This document shows positions 57,114-64,000 of a stretch of DNA of 64,000 nt, piece after piece. The number at the start of each line of letters is the position of its first letter. Within the stretch, counting starts at the first letter, position 1. The notes under the pieces were generated by a model, which was given only the letters and a program-made list of their open reading frames with translations, was not told where the DNA came from and ran no database searches. A program made the translations under genes and the position numbers. The stretch is from Flavobacterium davisii (GTDB lineage Bacteria > Bacteroidota > Bacteroidia > Flavobacteriales > Flavobacteriaceae): NCBI RefSeq assembly GCF_019565505.1, contig NZ_CP067378.1:1860001-1924000 (forward strand), in the 5' to 3' direction.

Positions 57114-58445
57114 ATGGCAGTAGGTAGATATTCAAAATATATTAGACCTATTTCTTATTTAGTCGACTTTCTTTTGATTGTTTGGCTATTGCTGTTGTTA
57201 TTTCCTGTTCTTACATTTAATCTAAAAGAAATCATCTCTTTACTTATTGTTTGGACGATTACATCTAATTTTACAGAGTTTTACGAAATATATCGTTTTA
57301 CAGCACCTGTTAAAATTTTTTTTAAGACTCTGAAGCAATTATCAATATTTTCTTCCATATTTATTACACTTATTTTTATTTTAGAAAAAGGAGTTACTCA
57401 TCAATTAGTTTTTAAATACCTTTTTTGTTTAACCCTTTTTGTTACTTTTTTTAAATTCGGTATATATTATTCTTTAAGGAAATATCGTCAACTTTTAGGA
57501 GGTAACTATAGAAGAGTAATTATTATAGGTCAAAAAGAAAAAGCAATAGAATTAGCTGATTTTTTTAAACAAAATAAAGACTTGGGGTATAGATTATACT
57601 CCATGATTTCTGAGAATATTTCTTTTATAGAATTAAAAAAAATAATTAAAGAACAGTCAATAGATGAAATTTATTGTGATTTGAATAGTATTTCAAAAGA
57701 GTATTCAGATGATGTCATTGCCTATGCGCATAACCACTTTAAGACCATAAAATTAATACCAGATAATTCCGCACTTTCTCATAATATGTCTTTAGATTAT
57801 TATGGATATATTCCGTTGATTTCAATTAGAAAAACACCTTTGGAATTATGGTTTAATCATTGGATAAAGCGTTTGTTTGATATTCTTTTTTCATTTTTAG
57901 TTATCCTTTTCGTGCTTTCTTGGCTTATTCCTTTGATTGCACTTTTAATTAAAATAGATTCCAAAGGTCCTATTTTTTTTAAACAACAAAGACATGGAAT
58001 TAATAATCAAAGTTTTGATTGTTTTAAGTTTCGTTCAATGAAAATCAATGATTTGGCAGATAGGCAATTAGCGTCTAAAGATGACGAGCGTGTTACCGCA
58101 CTTGGTAAATTTTTAAGAAAATCAAGTATAGATGAAATGCCACAGTTTATTAACGTCTTATTAGGAGATATGTCAGTGGTTGGTCCTCGCCCTCAAATGT
58201 TAAGCGTTAATGAAGATTATGCACAACGATTTGATAAGTTTATGGAGCGTCATTATATCAAACCGGGAGTTACAGGCCTCGCTCAAATTAAAGGATGTCG
58301 AGGAGAAATTCTTACGGATCAAGACATAGAAGACCGATTAAAATTCGATTTGTTTTATATTGAAAACTGGACTCTTTTACTTGATATAAAAATTATTTTA
58401 GTGACTCTTAAAAAATTCATTTTAGGAGATGAAAAAGCGTATTAA
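57114..58445 (+). CDS. Polyprenyl glycosyl-phosphotransferase (WcaJ/WbaP family)
   Basis: 443 residues. Four to five N-terminal membrane segments (residues 10-125), a central Rossmann-like domain (YRRVIIIGQKEKAIELAD), another membrane hairpin (RLFDILFSFLVILFVLSWL, about 251) and the catalytic C-domain: KGPIFFKQQRHGINNQSF, FKFRSMK, LRKSSIDEMPQFINVLLGDM, SVVGPRPQM, YIKPGVTGLAQIKGCRG. It starts glycan assembly by moving a sugar-1-phosphate onto undecaprenyl phosphate at the inner membrane. 3 bp after the decarboxylase gene. Confidence 0.93.
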   Translation: MAVGRYSKYIRPISYLVDFLLIVWLLLLLFPVLTFNLKEIISLLIVWTITSNFTEFYEIYRFTAPVKIFFKTLKQLSIFSSIFITLIFILEKGVTHQLVFKYLFCLTLFVTFFKFGIYYSLRKYRQLLGGNYRRVIIIGQKEKAIELADFFKQNKDLGYRLYSMISENISFIELKKIIKEQSIDEIYCDLNSISKEYSDDVIAYAHNHFKTIKLIPDNSALSHNMSLDYYGYIPLISIRKTPLELWFNHWIKRLFDILFSFLVILFVLSWLIPLIALLIKIDSKGPIFFKQQRHGINNQSFDCFKFRSMKINDLADRQLASKDDERVTALGKFLRKSSIDEMPQFINVLLGDMSVVGPRPQMLSVNEDYAQRFDKFMERHYIKPGVTGLAQIKGCRGEILTDQDIEDRLKFDLFYIENWTLLLDIKIILVTLKKFILGDEKAY

Positions 58446-59198
58446 ATGAATGATTTAGTTTCTATTATAACACCTGCTCATAATTCTGCAAAATACATAG
58501 CAGAGACAATACAATCAGTTCAATCACAAACATATACAAATTGGGAAATGTTGATTGTAGATGATTATTCTTCGGATGAAACGGTAGGGATTATTGAACG
58601 TTTTATGAAAGATGACAAACGGATTTACTTGATAAAATTAAATCAAAATTCAGGAGCATCAAAAGCAAGAAATGAAGTAATAAAATTAGCAAAGGGTAAT
58701 TATATGACTTTTTTAGATGCTGATGATCTTTGGTTTCCTTCTTTTATTGACACAAGTATCAAGACAATAGAACAAACTGGAATTAATTTTGTCTTTTCTT
58801 CATACAAAAGATCAAATGAAAACTTAGAGTTTGTTTATTCCGATTTTATAGTTCCACAAAAAGTTACTTATACAGATATATTAAAAACAAATTCTATTAG
58901 CTGCTTAACAGCTTTTTTAAATGTAAAAGTGTTAGGAGTAAAGGAAATGCCTGATATTTTAAAAAGGCAGGATATGGGATTGTGGTTGAAATATCTAAAA
59001 GAAATACCCTATGCTTATGGTATTCAAGAACCACAAGCAATTTATAGAATTAGACAAAATTCACTATCTCGAAATAAAAAAGCATTGGTCAAATATCAAT
59101 GGCAATTTTATAGACAAGTTGAAAAATTATCTATTTTAGAATCTATTCATTATATGATTCAATGGACTTTTAGAGGTTTTTTGAAATATAGAAATTAA
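58446..59198 (+). CDS. Glycosyltransferase family 2
   Basis: 250 residues. GT-A fold start (VSIITPAHNSAKYIAETIQSV), QTYTNWEMLIVDDYSSDET, the metal-binding D-x-D in MTFLDADDLWFPSF, then a smaller acceptor part (LKRQDMGLWLKYLKEI, AIYRIRQNSLSR). Begins directly after the stop of the previous gene, so it is in the same operon. Converges with the CapK/PaaK-like gene with a 4-bp overlap. Confidence 0.92.
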   Translation: MNDLVSIITPAHNSAKYIAETIQSVQSQTYTNWEMLIVDDYSSDETVGIIERFMKDDKRIYLIKLNQNSGASKARNEVIKLAKGNYMTFLDADDLWFPSFIDTSIKTIEQTGINFVFSSYKRSNENLEFVYSDFIVPQKVTYTDILKTNSISCLTAFLNVKVLGVKEMPDILKRQDMGLWLKYLKEIPYAYGIQEPQAIYRIRQNSLSRNKKALVKYQWQFYRQVEKLSILESIHYMIQWTFRGFLKYRN

Positions 59199-60504
59199 AG
59201 TTGACTTTGAAATTGTTTTAATTTGCCTCTGTTACTTCTTAGTAGTACGTTTTTTCGATTATAAGTAAAATGTAGATTAGGTTCTAAATATAAATTAATA
59301 GCTTCATTTATTTTATTAATTTGTTCTAGAGTTAATTCTTTTTCGCTAACATAATCAATTTCGAAAGTATTGATTTTAGTCTGTTTAATAATAAACTCTT
59401 TTACATTTCCGTCATCTTCTATGATGCTTTTTGTAACATAATAAAAAGTAAGACCAGGGGCTTTTTTTCCACTTGGTAAAATGGCTATATCATTAGTCCG
59501 TCCTACTAATTTTTTTAGTAAAGGTTTTGTAGGGGAACTTTTTTCATCAATAATCCCTATATCTCCTATATCATAGCGTATAAAAGGATGGGCTTTGTTG
59601 TAAAGGGAGGTAATGATAATGCGACCTTCTTGACCGAAAGGTAATATTTGGTTGTTTTTATCTACTATTTCTATGAATAATGTTTCATTATTAAGCTGCC
59701 AACCGTTATTTGTATTTTGAAAAGCAATTAAATCTAATTCTGAAGCACCATATTCATTAATTACAGGAATGCCAAATTGTTTTTCAATTAAAATTTTATC
59801 TTCATCAAATAACATTTCAGAAGTAACAAAACAGGCCGTCAGAGTAGGACAAAGATCTTTTAAGACTAGGTCTTTTTTTTGTAAAAATTTACTAAAAAGT
59901 ACAATGGAACTGGTATATCCATTGATGTGATCAAATTTCTTTTTTTTAAATTTTTGTAAAATATTTTCTAGAACTTTGTCGGATAAATCAAAAATAGAAA
60001 ACCGATAACGATTACTGAAAAAATCTTTAATTCTTTCTTTAGTATATCCAAAAAAATCTAAAGGAATACCATAAAATCGAGCTTGGTAGCTTTTATTAAA
60101 ATCAATGTTATACCAGTTAAATCGGTAAATAATGGATGCCCAAGTAATAGCATGAGTATACTTGTCTTTTGCAAAAATAAAAGGATCACCACTAGAACCT
60201 GATGTTTTGTTTTTAAAAATATTTTTTTCAGTAAAACCTTTTGAAAGCCTTTCTTGTAAAGGTTTTTGAAAATCTTTTTAGTCATTATAGGAATGTCTTC
60301 CCAATTTTTAATATTCTTATTTCCTATAAAGTTCTTATAATAAGAATTGTTTTGAAGGTGATATTTTAAAATTTCCTTTTTTTTCTTCTCAACAAAATCT
60401 GTACGGGATTCTACGGGAAGAGCCATTATGGTATTAAATTCTGTTTTAGCCTCCTTCATAGGGAAACCATTTAATTTTAAAGCCCAATCGAAAAAACGAA
60501 ACAT
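59195..60504 (-). CDS. CapK/PaaK-like AMP-dependent ligase of polysaccharide loci, frameshifted
   Basis: Start taken at ATG 60504 (MFRFFDWALKLNGFPMKEA), typical for CapK-like proteins; the frame is open further up to 60576. A missing A near 60287 breaks it. The restored sequence has KTSGSSGDPFIFAKDKY (the S/T-S-G-S-S-G-x-P AMP-binding loop), NGYTSSIVLF, INEYGASELDLIAFQN (adenine site) and RYDIGDIGI. About 437 residues. The family is often labelled phenylacetate-CoA ligase but in glycan loci probably activates an acyl or similar group for modification of the polysaccharide. Faces the polysaccharide operon. Confidence 0.85.
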
Positions 60505-60640
60505 ATTGTTTTTTTCCAAAAATAAGAAAATACAAGCTTTCATAATCATTTTAAACCCATTATTTTTGTACCGCAAATGAATCCTAGAACGAGCTTATAT
60601 TATACTCAAATAGCTAGTTAGGATATAACAACACAACACT

Positions 60641-61927
60641 ATGACAATTTTACTTTTAGGTTCAGGCGGAAGAGAACATGCTTTAGCTTGGAAAATGCTC
60701 CAAAGTTTGGAATGCACAAAATTATTTGTTGCACCGAGAAATGCAGGAACAGGATCAATAGCAACAAATGTTTCTATTAATCCATTAGATTTTAATGCAG
60801 TAAAGAGTTTTGTAATAGAAAACAAGGTTGAAATGCTTGTAGTAGGTCCAGAAGATCCATTGGTAAATGGTATTTATGATTATTTTAAAAACGATTTACA
60901 ATTACAAAATATTCCTGTAATAGGGCCTTCAAAAATAGGAGCTCAATTAGAAGGGAGTAAAGAATTTGCCAAGCAGTTCTTAGTAAAAAATAATATTCCA
61001 ACCGCTCGTTATGAAAGTTTTACAAAAGAAACAGTAGAGGAAGGTTGTCAATTTTTAACAACTCTTAAGTCCCCGTATGTTTTAAAAGCGGATGGTTTAG
61101 CTGCCGGAAAAGGGGTTTTAATTCTACATGATCTAGTTGAAGCACAACAAGAATTACGAAATATGTTAGTGGATGCTAAATTTGGTGAAGCCTCTTCAAA
61201 AGTAGTTATTGAAGAATTTTTGGATGGTATCGAATTAAGTTGTTTTGTTTTAACAGACGGTAAATCATATAAAATTTTACCAACGGCTAAGGATTATAAA
61301 CGGATAGGTGAAGGAGATACAGGACTAAATACAGGAGGTATGGGGGCTGTTTCACCAGTACCATTTGCTGATTCCGTTTTTATGGAAAAAGTAGAAACAC
61401 GTATAGTAAAACCAACAATTGAAGGTTTACAAAAAGATAGTATTGATTATAAGGGATTTATATTTATCGGATTGATTAATGTAAAAGGAGAACCTATGGT
61501 AATTGAGTACAATGTACGTATGGGCGATCCAGAGACGGAGGTAGTAATGCTTCGTATCAAATCAGATTTAGTTAAATTATTTCAAGCTGTAGCAAGAGAA
61601 GAATTATATACAGCTATTTTAGAAACGGATGAAAGAGCAGCTACTACAGTAATTGTAGCTTCAGGAGGCTATCCTGAAGATTATGAAAAAGGAAAAGTGA
61701 TTACAGGATTTGATAATATAGTAACAGATTCAATTGTTTTTCATGCAGGAACTAAAAATGAAAATGATGCAATTGTAACGAGTGGAGGTAGGGTGTTGGC
61801 TGTTTCTTCTTATGGTATAAATTTTGCGGAGGCTTTAGAAAAATCATACGATAGCATAGCCAAAATCTCTTTTGATAAAATGTATTTTAGAAAAGATATA
61901 GGCAAGGATCTAAAGGAAAAATATTAG
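60641..61927 (+). CDS. purD: Phosphoribosylamine-glycine ligase
   Basis: 428 residues, intact and of standard length. Start MTILLLGSGGREHALAWKML, N-domain; ATP-grasp core with KADGLAAGKGVLIL, VIEEFLDGIELSCFVLTDGK, DYKRIGEGDTGLNTGGMGAVSP and YNVRMGDPETEVVM. Second step of de novo purine synthesis (GAR synthesis). Confidence 0.97.
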   Translation: MTILLLGSGGREHALAWKMLQSLECTKLFVAPRNAGTGSIATNVSINPLDFNAVKSFVIENKVEMLVVGPEDPLVNGIYDYFKNDLQLQNIPVIGPSKIGAQLEGSKEFAKQFLVKNNIPTARYESFTKETVEEGCQFLTTLKSPYVLKADGLAAGKGVLILHDLVEAQQELRNMLVDAKFGEASSKVVIEEFLDGIELSCFVLTDGKSYKILPTAKDYKRIGEGDTGLNTGGMGAVSPVPFADSVFMEKVETRIVKPTIEGLQKDSIDYKGFIFIGLINVKGEPMVIEYNVRMGDPETEVVMLRIKSDLVKLFQAVAREELYTAILETDERAATTVIVASGGYPEDYEKGKVITGFDNIVTDSIVFHAGTKNENDAIVTSGGRVLAVSSYGINFAEALEKSYDSIAKISFDKMYFRKDIGKDLKEKY

Positions 61928-62040
61928 ATTATTCTTTTTATTTGTATTGAAGTGATTTAAACTTTTGATTGGATGCAAAATAATAAGGATTTTTATTCTA
62001 AATTTTAGCTTTTTTGCATTGCATAGCGGCGTTAAAGAGT

Positions 62041-62080
62041 AAAAAAATGCCACGATAAAGTTATCGTGGCATTTTTTTTA
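62041..62080. terminator. Bidirectional terminator between purD and the DUF6341 gene
   Basis: AAAAAAATGCCACGATAA / TTATCGTGGCATTTTTTT, a long near-perfect hairpin with A and T flanks. Confidence 0.92.
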
Positions 62081-62311
62081 TTTTAAAAACGAATGAGCTG
62101 TAGTATCTTGTTGGTCTTCGTTATTATCTTTGAATATTTTTAATTGCTTAATCCAATACCAAATATAATAACAAATAATTGCCCATAATACCCAGTTAAT
62201 AAGGTTTGCAACCCACCAGTTTTCTAACTCCATGGAGCGCATTAAGTCGTGTGGAGCAAATAAAACAGCTTCAAATAACCATTGAATTGCTTCAAAAATT
62301 GATTTCATCAT
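62078..62311 (-). CDS. DUF6341-like small membrane protein
   Basis: About 77 residues from ATG 62311 (a second ATG follows at once). The further upstream TTG at 62338 lies within the -7 element and cannot be the start. MKSIFEAIQWLFEAVLFAPHDLMR and WWVANLINWVLWAIICYYIWYW give one strong membrane segment with a Trp-rich face, followed by a charged tail. I recall this family as DUF6341, conserved beside DUF6427 in Flavobacteriaceae; role unknown. Confidence 0.8.
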   Translation of the reverse strand: MMKSIFEAIQWLFEAVLFAPHDLMRSMELENWWVANLINWVLWAIICYYIWYWIKQLKIFKDNNEDQQDTTAHSFLK

Positions 62312-62335
62312 GATGAATGTATTATATTTACACAG

Positions 62336-62365
62336 CAAAAATATAAAATATACTTATGATTACAA
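62336..62365 (-). promoter_or_regulatory. Promoter of the DUF6341 gene
   Basis: On the minus strand TTG (62363-62365), 19 nt, TATTTTTG (62336-62343), 25 bp upstream of ATG 62311. Confidence 0.75.
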
Positions 62366-63287
62366 GTGTTTTTAGTAAATCTCGACCAATAAATTATGTA
62401 ATAGTGATAATTTTATTGGTGATTTGTTTTTTGTTTTACCAATTCAATACTAGTTCTCTAGATTTAACAGGAATAGAAATTGGGCAAAAAAGCATATTGT
62501 TACTACTATTAGTAGGGTCTTTGTTAATTACCAATTTTATTACAAAGAAAAATGGTTTGAGTAAAGATAATAGTTATACCTTCTTATTGTTTTTTATTTT
62601 TTTAATATTATTTCCAGATACACTATCGGATCTAAAATTAATCCTATCCAACGCTTTTATATTATTGGCTTTACGAAGATTGATTTCTATGCACTCTATG
62701 ATTACGCCTAAAGAAAAAATTTTTGATGCTTCATTATGGATTTTTTTAGCTTCCTTGATTAATTTTTGGTGTATTCTTTTTTATTACTTGTTTTTTCATC
62801 TATTATACTTCATGTATCAAGAGATTATCGTAATTGGCTTATTCCTTTTATAGCTTTCTTTACTGTTTTAGTAATTGGTTTAATGTTTTCTTTGGCTTTA
62901 TATCCAGCGTTTTTGACCTTATATCCTAAGCAGATTTATGTTGACTTTAAGGTAAAAGATTTGACTAATATCTTTCAAAATATAGCAGTAGCAATTTATA
63001 TTTTGGTATCTTTAATTGCCTTTGTAAGTATGTTATTTATTTTACAAAGTAAAATGTCTCATTTAATTTCTTCTTATCGTAAAATTATATTTGCTTTTTT
63101 AATAGCGTTAGCAGTTTACTTTGTAATGCCCGAAAAACACAATAGCTACTTGATATATACTTTTGTACCCGTAGCTATTATGTTAACTAATTATTTAGAA
63201 ACGATCAAGAAAATCTGGTTAAAAGAAGGGATTGTTCTTTTATTAGTATTGGCAAGTTTAGTTACTTATTTGTTACAAATATTATAA
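62356..63287 (+). CDS. DUF6427-like membrane protein, frameshifted
   Basis: About 310 residues after joining two frames broken near 62800 (LINFWCILFYYLFF into LVFSSIILHVSRDYRNWLIPF). Eight or more hydrophobic segments (VIVIILLVICFLFYQF, LILSNAFILLALRRLI, LYFMYQ/ VSRDYRNW loop). I recall the family as DUF6427, of unknown role, typically next to upp in flavobacteria, as here. Divergent from the DUF6341 gene. Confidence 0.82.
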
Positions 63288-63935
63288 TTTTTCACCGTAT
63301 GCTAAATCGCCTGCATCTCCAAGGCCCGGAATAATATAATTTTTTTCATTTAGTTTTTCATCTATAGAAGCAATCCATAAATGGCTGTTTTTAGGTAAGT
63401 TATTTTTTAGGTATTGAATACCTTCTGGAGCAGCAATAACTACAGCTATATGAATTTCTTTAGGTTGATGTTCTAGATGTAATTTGTTTAAAACAGCAAC
63501 TATAGATTGACCAGTTGCTAACATAGGATCTATCAGTATAAGATTTTTATCTTTAAAGGAAGGAATGGCTTGGTACTCTACTAATATCTCAAAATTGTCA
63601 TCATGATTATAATGATGTCTATAAGCTGATACAAAACCATTTTCAGCTTCATCAAAATAGTTGATAAAACCTTGATGTAAAGCAAGTCCAGCTCTTAATA
63701 TAGAGCATAAAGCAATAGGAGTAGCTAATTTAGATGTATGTTTTATGCCAAGAGGTGTTTTTACTTCAATATCTTGATAATCTAATGTTTTACTTATTTC
63801 ATAGGACATGATTTCTCCTATGCGTTCTATGTTTTTTCTAAAACGCATACGATCTTTTTGTACATCCAGATCTCTTATTTCTGTTAAGAAATGATTTAAA
63901 ATGCTATTTTGTTCAGCTATATGGTGTATTTTCAT
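63282..63935 (-). CDS. upp: Uracil phosphoribosyltransferase
   Basis: 217 residues, intact. Type I PRTase features: LCSILRAGLALHQGFINYF, the PRPP loop LILIDPMLATGQSIVAVL (D-P-M-L-A-T-G) and the C-terminal uracil-binding GLGDAGDLAYGEKL. Salvages uracil to UMP. Overlaps the end of the DUF6427 gene by 6 bp on the opposite strand. Confidence 0.97.
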   Translation of the reverse strand: MKIHHIAEQNSILNHFLTEIRDLDVQKDRMRFRKNIERIGEIMSYEISKTLDYQDIEVKTPLGIKHTSKLATPIALCSILRAGLALHQGFINYFDEAENGFVSAYRHHYNHDDNFEILVEYQAIPSFKDKNLILIDPMLATGQSIVAVLNKLHLEHQPKEIHIAVVIAAPEGIQYLKNNLPKNSHLWIASIDEKLNEKNYIIPGLGDAGDLAYGEKL

Positions 63936-63938
63936 AGA

Positions 63939-64000
63939 TTAAATTTGATTGGTTTTTTCAAAATATTTTTTCATTACAAGTAATCCTATTATTTTTTCTC
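63939..64000 (-). CDS. C-terminal end of an unidentified gene (partial)
   Basis: Open to the window edge, ending KIIGLLVMKKYFEKTNQI and TAA at 63939-63941, 4 bp upstream of upp. Too short to identify; it is probably co-transcribed with upp. Confidence 0.45.
   Translation of the reverse strand, partial: EKIIGLLVMKKYFEKTNQI

Overview
The window is a low-GC (roughly 30%) chromosome segment from a Bacteroidota bacterium, almost certainly family Flavobacteriaceae and probably genus Flavobacterium. The evidence is Bacteroidota-type promoters (TTG, about 19-23 nt, TAnnTTTG) in front of tRNAs and genes, several secreted proteins with type IX secretion (T9SS) C-terminal sorting domains, family-restricted proteins of the DUF6341/DUF6427/DUF6909 type, and the gene styles of purD, upp, metG and mfd. 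A chondroitin-AC-type PL8 lyase fits a fish-associated species such as the F. columnare group, but the species is inference.

Layout. 0.4-3.2 kb: a leftward glycan unit (STAS-like protein, flippase, GT4 glycosyltransferase). 3.4-8.0 kb: a TPR/beta-barrel protein facing a large T9SS-exported protein. 8.1-14.3 kb: a tightly packed leftward signalling operon of seven genes (CheY-like regulator, H-NOX haem NO sensor, PAS histidine kinase, FIST/NosP-like sensor, second histidine kinase, Hpt domain, LytTR regulator), which reads as a dual-sensor nitric-oxide phosphorelay. 14.9-27.1 kb: housekeeping genes (HAD phosphatase, ferritin, metG, LD-carboxypeptidase, YraN, ACT-like protein, mfd, lipoprotein, epimerase, SnoaL-like protein). 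27.47-40.28 kb: a 12.8-kb element integrated in the 3' end of tRNA-Asp, bounded by a 17-bp direct repeat. It carries a tyrosine integrase next to attR, a small repressor with operators, phage-tail gene remnants, a gene II/X-like replication initiator and, most strikingly, a 3.6-kb, ~52% GC tandem array built from 21-bp modules. 40.3-41.3 kb: tRNA-Asp and three identical tRNA-Asn genes. 41.4-50.3 kb: rseP, a T9SS M1 aminopeptidase, fumarase, a leucine-rich-repeat protein, SCO1 and an M13 peptidase. 50.5-60.6 kb: a DUF6909-type protein, then a rightward polysaccharide operon (PL8 lyase, rfbC, rfbD, UDP-glucuronate decarboxylase, sugar-phosphate transferase, GT2) converging on a CapK/PaaK-like ligase. 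60.6-64 kb: purD, two small-family membrane proteins, upp.

Many genes, including mfd, metG and fumarase, are split. Every frameshift I resolved base by base is explained by one missing base, usually in an A/T homopolymer, so most 'pseudogenes' here are better read as intact genes in an unpolished assembly. Such genes are annotated full length with the break noted. The best candidates for something undescribed are the modular GC-rich array in the tRNA-Asp element and the operon that combines H-NOX and FIST sensors.
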